From contig NZ_SMKV01000002.1 in the NCBI RefSeq assembly GCF_004348445.1, forward strand, positions 1 to 64,000: 64,000 nt of DNA, in the 5' to 3' direction. Each line of letters begins with the position of its first letter. The stretch's first letter is position 1. Origin of the DNA: Saccharopolyspora aridisoli (GTDB lineage: Bacteria; Actinomycetota; Actinomycetes; Mycobacteriales; Pseudonocardiaceae). Shown in pieces: positions 41,118-49,272 of this stretch. The notes under the pieces are model-generated. The model was not told where the DNA came from. It worked only from the letters and a program-made list of their open reading frames with translations, and did not search any database. The position numbers were made by a program, and so were the translations under genes.

Positions 41118-42275
41118 GTGCGAGCGCAGAGCCTCTTGTTCCGCCCATGGGTGTTGGTCACCGTGGTGGGCGCTGTTGTCCTAGCGGCGGTCGAACTGGT
41201 CCTCCGCACCGGTTCCGAGGGTGTCTTGGTGGGGTGGTCCGGCGGCGTGGCGGGGGCGATCCTGCTGCCGGTGGCAACGCAGGTCGGGCTACTGCTCGGA
41301 TCGGTGATCTTCGGGCTGCGCGTTCGGCAGGTCGTGTTCGGGGCGATGCGGGAGGTCGCGTCCTTCGAGCGCGGCAGCGTGACCTTCACGTTCCGGGCCT
41401 TGCCGGTGACGTTGCGGGCGCAGATCGGGCCGTGGCGTTCGCCGGTGATCCTGCGCTGCTGGCTGGCCGGCTTGGTTTCGGCGCTGGTGGGCTCGGGCGC
41501 GGTTGTCGCGGCTTGGCTGTGGGTGCCGGGCGCGTTCGGGCGCGGTCTCGCGCTGGCGATGAGCGCGTTCATGCTCGTCAAGCTGTGGCCCAAGCGCGTG
41601 CCTCTGACGACTTCGACCGGCTGGCTGCTGTTCTCGCTGCCCCGGATGGCCGAGCCGGAACGCTCGGACTTCTTGGCCGCCCCGCTGGCGGCGCGCGCTT
41701 ACGAGGCGCTGCGCGTCGGCGACCTGGACACGGCACAGGCCCGTGCCGACGAACTCGCGGAGCGCTTCCCCGGCATCAACGCGACGGTGTCGTGCCAGAT
41801 CGCGGTGCTGGAATCGCGCGGGCTCTACGCGCCGGGCGTGCTGCTGCTGTTGAAGTTCCTGTCCGACAACGACGTTCCGCCGCGCAAGATGGCGTACCTG
41901 CTGGTCGGCCTGGCAGGACTGAGTTTCAAGGCGGTCGAGTCCGGGCAGATGTCGGCCGACAGCCTGCTCCCGACGGCGAAGAAGGCCCTTCAGGACGCGG
42001 TGCAGCTGGGCTATCCCGAGTTCGAGCTCAACGGCACCAACGGGTTGCTGGCCCTGATCGAGGGGGACGCCGCCAACGCGGTCCGGCTGGCCACCAGCGG
42101 CGCGGACTACAACCACTCACCGCTCTCGCGCGCCGACGACTTCGCCACCCTCGCCCGCGCGCACATGGTCCTCCACGACAACGCGTCGGCCCGACGGGCC
42201 TTGGCACGCGCCGAGGAGCTGGCGCCGTGGTCCCCGCGGGTCACCGAAACCCGTCAGCGCCTGTCCGTGAACTAG
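41118..42275 (+). CDS. TPR-repeat membrane protein of unknown function
   Basis: A 385-residue protein. The N-terminal 160 residues hold about four hydrophobic segments (VLVTVVGAVVLAAVELVL, AILLPVATQVGLLLGSVIFG, CWLAGLVSALVGSGAVVAAWL, LALAMSAFMLVKLW). The remainder is helical and TPR-like (YEALRVGDLDTAQARADELAE; LLALIEGDAANAVRLATSG; ARAHMVLHDNASARRALARAEEL), probably cytosolic. A -10 element (TAGGCT, 41103-41108) 9 nt before GTG 41118 suggests a leaderless transcript. No enzymatic motif is visible. Confidence 0.7.
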   Translation: MRAQSLLFRPWVLVTVVGAVVLAAVELVLRTGSEGVLVGWSGGVAGAILLPVATQVGLLLGSVIFGLRVRQVVFGAMREVASFERGSVTFTFRALPVTLRAQIGPWRSPVILRCWLAGLVSALVGSGAVVAAWLWVPGAFGRGLALAMSAFMLVKLWPKRVPLTTSTGWLLFSLPRMAEPERSDFLAAPLAARAYEALRVGDLDTAQARADELAERFPGINATVSCQIAVLESRGLYAPGVLLLLKFLSDNDVPPRKMAYLLVGLAGLSFKAVESGQMSADSLLPTAKKALQDAVQLGYPEFELNGTNGLLALIEGDAANAVRLATSGADYNHSPLSRADDFATLARAHMVLHDNASARRALARAEELAPWSPRVTETRQRLSVN

Positions 42276-42276
42276 G

Positions 42277-42325
42277 AGCAGGGGAACCTTCCTGCCACGC
42301 GAAGTGACAGGAAGGTTCCCCTGCT
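42277..42325. repeat. Best GGGAACCTTCC palindrome: 22-bp stem with 5-nt loop
   Basis: Arms 42277-42298 and 42304-42325 pair over 22 positions with a single mismatch and a 5-base loop, between the convergent TPR and oxidoreductase genes. A strong bidirectional terminator candidate as well as a dispersed repeat copy. Confidence 0.85.
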
Positions 42326-42343
42326 GCTCTTCCGCGCGCTGCT

Positions 42344-43291
42344 TCAGTCGATGGTCAGCACGAGCTTGCCCTGGGTGCGTCCCGTCTCACCCTGCGCGTG
42401 GGCCTTGGCCGCATCGGCCAGCGGGAACGTCCCGGCGATCTCCGCGCGCAGCTTGCCCGCCTCGACCAGCTCGCGGACGGCCTGCATCCCGGCCTGGTCG
42501 GCCTCGACGAGCATCAGTTCGGCGCGCACGCCCAGCTCGTCAGCTTCCGCGACGAGCTCGTCCCGGTCGTAGGGCAGGATCGAGACCAGGATCCCGCCCT
42601 TGCGCAGAACGCGCAGCGAGCGGCTGCGGTAGTCGGCGGCGATCGGGTCGAGGACGACGTCGACCTCGCTGACGACCTCGGTGAAGTCGGCCGAGGTGTA
42701 GTCGATGAGCTCGTCGACACCTAGCCCGGTCAGGAACTCGTGCTTGCTCTTGCTCGCGGTGGCGATGACGTGGGCGCCCTTGGCCTTGGCGATCTGCACG
42801 GCGAGGTGCCCGACACCGCCCGCGGCCGCGTGGATCAGGATTCGCTGGCCCGCCTGCAGGTCGGCGGTGTCGTTGAGCGCCTGCCACGCGGTCAGCGCGG
42901 CGAGCGGGATGGCTCCCGCCTGCACGTGGTCCACCTCGGCGGCGGGCTTGGGGACGAAGGCCCTCGCCGGGCCGGTCACGTACTCGGCGTGAGAGCCGAG
43001 CCCGAACGGGTAGGGCAGCATGCCGAAGACCTCGTCGCCCGGCTTGTGCAGGGTGACGCCGGTTCCGATGGCCTCGACGACGCCGGAGACGTCCCAGCCG
43101 AGGATGCGCGGAGGCTCCCCGAGGAATCCCTGGCCGGCGCGGTGCTTCCAGTCGGTGGGGTTGACCCCGGCGGCGCGCACGCGGATCAGGACCTCGCTCG
43201 GTCCCGGCTCGGGCTTGTCCAGTTGTGCCTCGCGCAACACTTCCGGACCGCCGTACACGTCCTGGGTGATGGCACGCATGGTTTCACTCAT
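42344..43291 (-). CDS. NADP-dependent quinone-type oxidoreductase (MDR family)
   Basis: A 315-residue zinc-free medium-chain reductase, as in quinone oxidoreductases. N-terminal GroES-like domain with AITQDVYGGPEVLREAQLDKPEPGPSEVLIRV; GRILIHAAAGGVGHLAVQIAKAKGAHVIAT (about 140-170) is the Rossmann binding loop; PLADAAKAHAQGETGRTQGKLVLTID closes the protein. ATG 43291 gives MSETMRAI; GTG 43300 is the ORF's first in-frame start. The Cys ligands of structural zinc are absent, fitting the quinone-reductase branch. It is downstream of TetR on the same strand. Confidence 0.85.
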   Translation of the reverse strand: MSETMRAITQDVYGGPEVLREAQLDKPEPGPSEVLIRVRAAGVNPTDWKHRAGQGFLGEPPRILGWDVSGVVEAIGTGVTLHKPGDEVFGMLPYPFGLGSHAEYVTGPARAFVPKPAAEVDHVQAGAIPLAALTAWQALNDTADLQAGQRILIHAAAGGVGHLAVQIAKAKGAHVIATASKSKHEFLTGLGVDELIDYTSADFTEVVSEVDVVLDPIAADYRSRSLRVLRKGGILVSILPYDRDELVAEADELGVRAELMLVEADQAGMQAVRELVEAGKLRAEIAGTFPLADAAKAHAQGETGRTQGKLVLTID

Positions 43292-43353
43292 GCCTTCCAC
43301 CCTGCCCCATCGAAAGCGGACCGGCGTGCAGGCGATGGGGGCGTTGTGAGGAT

Positions 43354-43395
43354 GGGAACCCTTCTGTCACCGGAGTGCGCGAGAGGTTCCCCTGC
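43354..43395. repeat. Degenerate GGGAACCTTCC palindrome
   Basis: Left arm GGGAACCCTTCTGTCAC at 43354-43370 and right arm GAGAGGTTCCCCTGC at 43381-43395 around a 10-nt spacer. It lies between TetR and the oxidoreductase. Confidence 0.65.
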
Positions 43396-43405
43396 GTCGT
43401 TCGGC

Positions 43406-43978
43406 TCAGGCGGGGTCGATGAGGCGGCGGACGGCTTCGCGGGAGGCGGAGCGCAGGTCTTCGACCTCGGTCTCGCCGAGGATCAAGCGGCGCAGTTGGG
43501 GAACGGCCAGGGGCCAGCTGATCGTGCCGAGGGCCAGCAGGACGAGCATGCCCGGATCGATCGCTCGGGTGACCTTGCCGCTGCCCTGGGCCCGGCGGAC
43601 CGCGTCGACCTTGTCGCGGTAGTGCTCGCCGCGTTCGGTCTCGGCGGCGACGCCGCTGTCACCGCGCTCGAGCGATTCCCACATGAGCAACCGCAGGACG
43701 TGCGGATTGGCCAAGTGGTATGCGGCGAGGCGGTCGACGTAGCCGGGGAGGTCTTCGCCGTCGATGGGCACCTCGGCCGCGAGTTCGGCCATGGCCGCTT
43801 CCAGGACGGCGGAGAACAGGGCGTCCTTGCTGCCGAAGTAAGCGTAGATCAGCTGCTTGTTGGCCTGGGCCTGCTTGGCGATGCGGTCGACGCGGGCGCC
43901 GGCGATGCCGTGTTCGGCGAACTCGGTCGTCGCGGCCTGGAAGATCCGGGCCTTGGTGGCTTCGGCGTTGCGGGACAC
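43406..43978 (-). CDS. TetR family transcriptional regulator
   Basis: A 190-residue repressor. The helix-turn-helix is ARIFQAATTEFAEHGIAGARVDRIAKQAQANKQLIYAYFGSKDAL (about 10-54). The C-terminal ligand/dimer region is typical in length (ERGEHYRDKVDAVRRAQGSGKVTR and further). The start is GTG 43978. It is divergent from the MFS transporter, with a palindromic operator between. It probably represses that transporter and itself until an effector binds; the ligand is unknown. Confidence 0.9.
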   Translation of the reverse strand: MSRNAEATKARIFQAATTEFAEHGIAGARVDRIAKQAQANKQLIYAYFGSKDALFSAVLEAAMAELAAEVPIDGEDLPGYVDRLAAYHLANPHVLRLLMWESLERGDSGVAAETERGEHYRDKVDAVRRAQGSGKVTRAIDPGMLVLLALGTISWPLAVPQLRRLILGETEVEDLRSASREAVRRLIDPA

Positions 43979-44000
43979 AGCCGCACTGTACCGCTGTGAC

Positions 44001-44014
44001 CAACCATTCGGTTG
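44001..44014. promoter_or_regulatory. Weaker TetR half/secondary site
   Basis: CAACC-ATTC-GGTTG at 44001-44014 has the same CAACC/GGTTG arms as the main operator, nearer the tetR start, so it may serve autoregulation. Confidence 0.45.
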
Positions 44015-44040
44015 ACACCAGCTACTGCCGCGGAGAGACT

Positions 44041-44060
44041 ACAACCAACCAGTTGGTTGT
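44041..44060. promoter_or_regulatory. TetR operator palindrome before the MFS gene
   Basis: A 20-bp palindrome (ACAACCAAC-CA-GTTGGTTGT) with 9-bp perfect arms, 24 bp upstream of the MFS start at 44084, in the divergent intergenic region. Classic geometry for a TetR dimer site. Confidence 0.75.
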
Positions 44061-44083
44061 ACCGTTTCGCCTGCGGAGAGCAG

Positions 44084-45256
44084 ATGACCGCCGTCGCCCC
44101 CGGCACTGGCCACCTGAGCCGTGCACTGCTGTTCGCCGCTGCGCTGTGCGCCGGCATCACCGTCGCCAACATCTACCTCGCGCAACCGATCATCGGCCCC
44201 GTCGCCGACACCTTCGGCACCTCGCCGCAGACCGCGGGCATCGTGGTGACCGCCGGAATGCTCGGCTACTCCGCCGGCCTGCTGTTCGTCATCCCGCTCG
44301 GCGACAGCAGGGATCGGCGCACGATGGTCGGCGCGCTCAGCGTCCTCACAGCGCTCCTGCTGGTGGGAAGTTCTCTAGCACCATCGTTGCCGGTGCTCGC
44401 GGTGCTGACCGGACTGGCGGCGGTGACGACCGTCGTGCCGCAGATCCTCATCCCGCTGATCGTGCAACTGGCCGATCCGGCGCAGCGCGGTACCGCCATG
44501 TCCTGGGTGCAGGCCGGGTTGATCACCGGGATCATGGGCGCCCGGGTCGTGTCCGGTCAGCTCGCCGGACTGCTGGGCTGGCGCTGGGTCTTCGCCGCCG
44601 CAGCGGTGCTCACGCTGGTCGTGGGCCTGTGGACGGTTCGCGTGCTGCCGAGCGACGGTGAGCGGAACTCGGTGAGCTACTGGGCGCTGCTGCGCTCGCT
44701 GCCCGGCTACCTGCGTCGCGAGCCGGGGCTGCGCCGGGCCTGTCTGCGCCAGGCGGGAAGCTTCGCCGCGTTCAACGCCGTCTGGACCACGCTCGCCCTG
44801 GTGCTCACCGCACCACCGCACGGACTCACCGTCGCCGAAGCCGGACTCGTCGGCCTGCTCGGACTGCTCAGCGCCGCGCTGGCGCCCGTGGCCGGGAAGA
44901 TGGTCGACCGCCGCGGTCCTCGGCTGGTCGGCGCGCTCGGGCTGACCGTGCTCGCCTTCGCCGCTCTCGTGCTGGTCCTGGGCACGAATTCGCTGACCGC
45001 CCTGCTCATCGGCACCGCGGCCGTGCCGATCGGCCTGCAGGTCGGCCAAGCCGCAAACCAGAACGCGGCGCTGTCGGTCGACCCCGACGCCGGTGGGCGC
45101 CTGAACACCACCTTCATGCTCTCGACGTTCCTGGCAGGCGCGATCGGCTCGGCCGCGGGCAGCGTCACCTACGGCCTCCACGGCTGGCCGGGCGTGTGCG
45201 CCACCGCCCTGTGCTTCCTGGCGCTCGGCGGGATCGGGCTGCGCCGGATCCGCTGA
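44084..45256 (+). CDS. MFS transporter under TetR control
   Basis: A 390-residue 12-segment membrane protein (about 12 hydrophobic stretches). Motif A-like loop LFVIPLGDSRDRRTMVGALSV near residue 68-88 and PVAGKMVDRRGPRLVGALGL in the second half fit the MFS pattern; the N-terminus has a cytosolic MTAVAPGTG. ATG 44084 has GGAG 6 nt upstream; the longer TTG start at 44012 would cross the operator and is rejected. It ends 3 bp before the convergent glgP stop. Likely a small-molecule efflux pump induced through the adjacent TetR. Confidence 0.85.
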   Translation: MTAVAPGTGHLSRALLFAAALCAGITVANIYLAQPIIGPVADTFGTSPQTAGIVVTAGMLGYSAGLLFVIPLGDSRDRRTMVGALSVLTALLLVGSSLAPSLPVLAVLTGLAAVTTVVPQILIPLIVQLADPAQRGTAMSWVQAGLITGIMGARVVSGQLAGLLGWRWVFAAAAVLTLVVGLWTVRVLPSDGERNSVSYWALLRSLPGYLRREPGLRRACLRQAGSFAAFNAVWTTLALVLTAPPHGLTVAEAGLVGLLGLLSAALAPVAGKMVDRRGPRLVGALGLTVLAFAALVLVLGTNSLTALLIGTAAVPIGLQVGQAANQNAALSVDPDAGGRLNTTFMLSTFLAGAIGSAAGSVTYGLHGWPGVCATALCFLALGGIGLRRIR

Positions 45257-45259
45257 CCA

Positions 45260-47809
45260 CTAGCCCGCGAGAACGACCTTGCCGAGTTCCGCAGGCTCCG
45301 ACAGCAACGAGTGCCGGGGCAGGACCCGAACGTTGTAGCCGGCAGGGCCCGCGTGCGGCAGCGTCACCGCGGCCGCGTACCGGTCATCCCCGATGGGCTT
45401 CATGGACGCGGTGACGAAGTCGTGCAGCACGTCGTTGTCGTCGACCCGTCCCACCACGACCTCGACGTCCACATCGGACGGGTCGAGGCCGGCCAGGTCC
45501 ACCCTGGCGCGCACCGTGACCTGCCCACCGAGCAGCGGCGTCCCGTGATCCACCGACATCTCGGTGTCACCGACCCGAACCCGGTTCCACGCGGCCTGCA
45601 ACCGGCTCCGGTAGTCGGCCAGCTCCCGCGCGCCGCGGAAGTCGTCGTCGAACATCGCGCGCATCGACTGCGCGGCGGGCGTGTAGTGCCCGTCGACGTA
45701 CTCGCGGATCATGCGCGACGCCTGCACCCGCGGCCCCAGGGTCGCCAGGGTGTGGCGCACCATCGACATCCACTTGCCCGGAACGCCATCGCTGTTGCGC
45801 TCGTAGTACATGGGAGCCACGTGCTCGGACATCAGCTCGTACAACGCCGCGGCTTCCAGATCGTCCCGCCGGTTCGGGTCGCTCACGCCGTCTGCCGTGG
45901 GAATCGCCCACCCGTTGCGGCCGTCGTACATCTCGTCCCACCAGCCATCGCGCACCGAGAGGTTCAGCACGCCGTTGAGCGCGGCCTTCATCCCCGACGT
46001 CCCGCACGCCTCCAACGGCCGCACGGGGTTGTTCAGCCACACATCGCAGCCCGACACCAGGTAGCGGGCCAGCGACATGTCGTAGTCCGGCAGGAACACG
46101 ATGCGGTGCCGCACGTCGGCGCCGTCGGCGAAGCGCACGATCCGCTGGATCATCGCCTTGCCGCCCTCGTCCGCCGGGTGCGACTTCCCCGCCACCACGA
46201 TCTGCACCGGGCGCTCGGAATCCAGCAGCAGTTCCCGCAAGCGGTCGGTGTCGCGCAGCATCAGCGTCGCACGCTTGTAGGTGGGAACCCTCCGGGCAAA
46301 ACCGATGGTGAGCACCTCGGGATCGAAAACCGAGTCGCACCAGCCCAGTTCGAGGTCCGAGGCACCGCGCTGCTGCCAGGCGACGCGCAACCTGCGGCGC
46401 ACCTCGTCGATCAGCCGCTGGCGCAGCGAGCACCGAAGCTCCCACAGCAGCGAATCGCTCACCGGCTCCATGCCGCGCAACCCGGCACCGCTGTCCATCT
46501 CGGACTCGCCGAGCAGCTTGCCCAGTTCGCGGGCGGACCAGGTCGGCCCGTGCACCCCGTTGGTGACCGAGCGGATCGGGACCTCCTCGATCCCGAAATC
46601 CGGCCAGAGGTTGCGGAACATCTTGCGGATCACTTCGCCGTGCAGCTCCGAGACCCCGTTCGCGCGCTGCGCCAGCCGCAGTCCCATGTGCGCCATGTTG
46701 AACATTCCCGGGTTGTCCTCGGCTCCCAGCGCCAGCACCCGATTCGCAGGCACCCCCGGCAGCAGCGGCTGCTGGGAACCGTCGTCGAAGTAGTGCCGCA
46801 CCAAGTCCACCGGGAACCGGTCGATACCGGCCGGGACCGGAGTGTGCGTGGTGAACACCGTCCCCGCCCGAACAGCGGCCGTGGCCTGGTCGAAGTCCAA
46901 CCCCGGGTCGGTCTGCAGCTCCCTGATGCGCTCCAACCCGAGGAATCCGGCGTGTCCCTCGTTGGTGTGGAAGACCTCGGGCTGCGGATGCCCGGTGAGC
47001 CGGCAGTAGGCGCGCACCGCACGCACCCCGCCGACGCCGGCGAGGATCTGCTGGCGAATCTTGTGCTCGGCGTCGCCGCCGTAGAGCCGGTCGGTGGTCC
47101 CGCGGAGCTCCTCGTCGTTGTCCGGCAGATCGCTGTCCAGCAGCAGCAGCGGGACCCGCCCGACCTGCGCCTTCCACACCCTGGCGTGCAGCGTGCGAGC
47201 TGCGGGCATGGCGACCTCGACCACCACCGGGCGGTCGTCCTCGTCGGTAAGCACTTCCAGCGGCAACCCGCGCGGATCGATCACCGGGTAGTGCTCGACC
47301 TGCCAGCCCTCCGACGACAGACCCTGCCGGAAGTAGCCGGAGCGGTAGAGCAGACCGACCCCGATCAGGGGAACCCCCAAGTCGGACGCCGACTTCAGGT
47401 GGTCGCCCGCGAGCACGCCGAGCCCGCCGGAGTAGTTCGGCAGCGCCTCGGTGAGACCGAACTCCATGGAGAAGTAGGCGATCGACGCGGGAAGTCCCGC
47501 ACCCTCGTCCTGACGCTGCTGGTACCAGCGAGGCACCGTGAGGTAGCGGCGCAGATCGTCACCCACAGCGCGGGTGCGCGCCAGGAAGTCCTCGTCGGCC
47601 GCCAACTGCCGCAGCCGCTCGGCGGGCACCTCCGACAGCAGGCGCAGCGGATCCGCCCCCACCGCCGCCCACACCTGCGGGTCGACCGCCGAGAACAGGT
47701 CCTGCGTGGGCGGGTGCCACGCCCAGCGCAGGTTCGTCGCCAACTTGCCCAGCGGGCTGAGCGGCTCGGGCAGATGGGCCCGGACGGTAAAGCGGTGGAC
47801 GGCTCTCAC
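45260..47809 (-). CDS. glgP: Alpha-glucan phosphorylase
   Basis: Releases glucose-1-phosphate from glycogen or maltodextrins; PLP-dependent. The 849 residues have a DUF3417 N-terminal domain (LPEPLSPLGKLATNLRWAWHPPTQDLF), then the glycosyltransferase-type phosphorylase fold: YSGGLGVLAGDHLKSASDLGVPLIGVG (about 110-135), FHTNEGHAGFLGLERI and the PLP Lys in CGTSGMKAALNGVLNLSVRDGWWDEMYDG (about 600-628). GTG 47809 follows a TATGGT element (47823-47818 on the minus strand) by 8 nt, so the transcript may be leaderless. Divergent from a metallopeptidase gene 90 bp away. Confidence 0.95.
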   Translation of the reverse strand: MRAVHRFTVRAHLPEPLSPLGKLATNLRWAWHPPTQDLFSAVDPQVWAAVGADPLRLLSEVPAERLRQLAADEDFLARTRAVGDDLRRYLTVPRWYQQRQDEGAGLPASIAYFSMEFGLTEALPNYSGGLGVLAGDHLKSASDLGVPLIGVGLLYRSGYFRQGLSSEGWQVEHYPVIDPRGLPLEVLTDEDDRPVVVEVAMPAARTLHARVWKAQVGRVPLLLLDSDLPDNDEELRGTTDRLYGGDAEHKIRQQILAGVGGVRAVRAYCRLTGHPQPEVFHTNEGHAGFLGLERIRELQTDPGLDFDQATAAVRAGTVFTTHTPVPAGIDRFPVDLVRHYFDDGSQQPLLPGVPANRVLALGAEDNPGMFNMAHMGLRLAQRANGVSELHGEVIRKMFRNLWPDFGIEEVPIRSVTNGVHGPTWSARELGKLLGESEMDSGAGLRGMEPVSDSLLWELRCSLRQRLIDEVRRRLRVAWQQRGASDLELGWCDSVFDPEVLTIGFARRVPTYKRATLMLRDTDRLRELLLDSERPVQIVVAGKSHPADEGGKAMIQRIVRFADGADVRHRIVFLPDYDMSLARYLVSGCDVWLNNPVRPLEACGTSGMKAALNGVLNLSVRDGWWDEMYDGRNGWAIPTADGVSDPNRRDDLEAAALYELMSEHVAPMYYERNSDGVPGKWMSMVRHTLATLGPRVQASRMIREYVDGHYTPAAQSMRAMFDDDFRGARELADYRSRLQAAWNRVRVGDTEMSVDHGTPLLGGQVTVRARVDLAGLDPSDVDVEVVVGRVDDNDVLHDFVTASMKPIGDDRYAAAVTLPHAGPAGYNVRVLPRHSLLSEPAELGKVVLAG

Positions 47810-47817
47810 GGGAGCGG

Positions 47818-47823
47818 ACCATA
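47818..47823 (-). promoter_or_regulatory. Probable -10 element for leaderless glgP
   Basis: TATGGT on the minus strand, 8 nt before GTG 47809; no ribosome-binding site is visible. Confidence 0.45.
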
Positions 47824-47899
47824 TCTCGCTCGACGCGCTCGTGTGCGATGTGCACCCGACGCCCGCACCAACCCCGCGGCGGGTGGGAAGCTGGGGCGC

Positions 47900-49120
47900 G
47901 TGCGCGCATTCGGACTTGTCGCGGTGACCATCTGGCTGATCGTCAGCGCCTGCACGACGCCAGTCGAACCACCGCCGAGTGTGTCGGAACCCACGGTCGA
48001 TCCGGCGTTCGTGCACGGCACGGACCGCGGTGAGACCGACCGCTTGGCGGCCACCGTCGTGACCGACGTTCAGCGCTACTGGGCGCACGCCTACCCCGAC
48101 ACCTTCGGCTCACCCTGGCGGGACCTCGACGGAGGGTTCTTCTCGGTCGACACCGGTGGCACCGGCACCGCCCCGCCATGCGCCTCCGAGCCGCGGGAGG
48201 TCGAGGGCAACGCGTACTACTGCCAGTCCGTGGACGCCATCGCCTGGGACCGCGCCGCACTGCTGCCGGTGCTGCGCGAGCACTACGGCGACACGGCGGT
48301 GGCCGTGGTGCTGGCCCACGAGATCGGGCACGCGGTTCAGCAGCGAGCCGGGCTCGCCGAAGGCGAACCGCTGCGGCTCGAATCGATGGCCGACTGCTAC
48401 GCGGGGTCCTTCCTCAGATGGGTTTCCGACGGTCGCGCCCCGCACCTGCGCACCGACCCGCGCCGGCTCGACGACGCGCTGCGCGCCATCACCGTCTTCC
48501 GCGATCCGATCGGCACCTCCGGGCACGGCACCGCCTTCGACCGGGTGACGGCCTTCCAGCACGGCTTCACCGGAGGTCCCCGCGGTTGCACCCAGGTGAC
48601 CGAGAGCAACGTCGCCGAGCTGGTCGACGACGACCCGAACGCTCCCTTGGAATCGATCCTGGACACGGCCCCGATCGCTGCGCACTTCGGGACCGCGGTC
48701 GAGGACCTGGGCGGGCGATGGGTTCCACCGGCGCGTTCCACCGGCTGCCCCGGTGCCGACGGGCCGGTCGGTTTCTGCCCCTCTCCCCCGACGATCACCG
48801 CCGATCCGGCGGCGCTGCGCCACACCCGCGACGACATCGGCGACCAGGCGGTCACCACGCTGCTGGCTTCCCGCTATGCGCTAGCAGCCCTGACCGAACT
48901 CGGCCAACGAGCGAGCGGCGCCGACATCGTCTGCCTGACCGGTGCGTTCACCGCGGCACAGCCACACCTGTCACCAGGCGACCTGGACGAGGCCGTGCAG
49001 GTCGTCCTCGAATCCGACGCGGTGTCCCGAGGCGGCGACGGCCCACCGCTGAGCGGATTCGATCGGATCGCGGCCTTCGGGGACGGGGCGCGCTCCGGCT
49101 GGGCTGGGTGCGTGAAGTGA
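47900..49120 (+). CDS. Neutral zinc metallopeptidase lipoprotein, copy 1
   Basis: A 406-residue predicted lipoprotein. The N-terminus VRAFGLVAVTIWLIVSAC has a lipobox-like ending. The peptidase motif is VVLAHEIGHAVQ (HExxH, about residue 138) with a third ligand in SMADCYAGS (about 165), the YpfJ-type neutral zinc metallopeptidase pattern. The C-terminal part has ARSTGCPGADGPVGFCPSPP and other Cys, maybe disulfide-linked outside the cell. It starts at GTG 47900. A paralog follows at 49273-50742; the two share the core motifs. Substrate unknown. Confidence 0.85.
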   Translation: MRAFGLVAVTIWLIVSACTTPVEPPPSVSEPTVDPAFVHGTDRGETDRLAATVVTDVQRYWAHAYPDTFGSPWRDLDGGFFSVDTGGTGTAPPCASEPREVEGNAYYCQSVDAIAWDRAALLPVLREHYGDTAVAVVLAHEIGHAVQQRAGLAEGEPLRLESMADCYAGSFLRWVSDGRAPHLRTDPRRLDDALRAITVFRDPIGTSGHGTAFDRVTAFQHGFTGGPRGCTQVTESNVAELVDDDPNAPLESILDTAPIAAHFGTAVEDLGGRWVPPARSTGCPGADGPVGFCPSPPTITADPAALRHTRDDIGDQAVTTLLASRYALAALTELGQRASGADIVCLTGAFTAAQPHLSPGDLDEAVQVVLESDAVSRGGDGPPLSGFDRIAAFGDGARSGWAGCVK

Positions 49121-49124
49121 GCAC

Positions 49125-49142
49125 GGGAACCTTCCTGCCACC
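49125..49142 (+). repeat. Half copy of the GGGAACCTTCC element
   Basis: GGGAACCTTCCTGCCACC, 5 bp after the metallopeptidase stop, with no clear opposite arm. The rest of the gap to 49272 shows no gene. Confidence 0.7.
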
Positions 49143-49272
49143 CGAGAACGGCCTCCGACGAGATCGGCCGTGACGAAGATCAGTCACCCGATAGGCTGCT
49201 GCGCGAAGACCGGGCCGCGCGACCGGCCCACGGCGAACGAGTTCGTACCGGCAGCGAGATGGGGCGCGTGTA

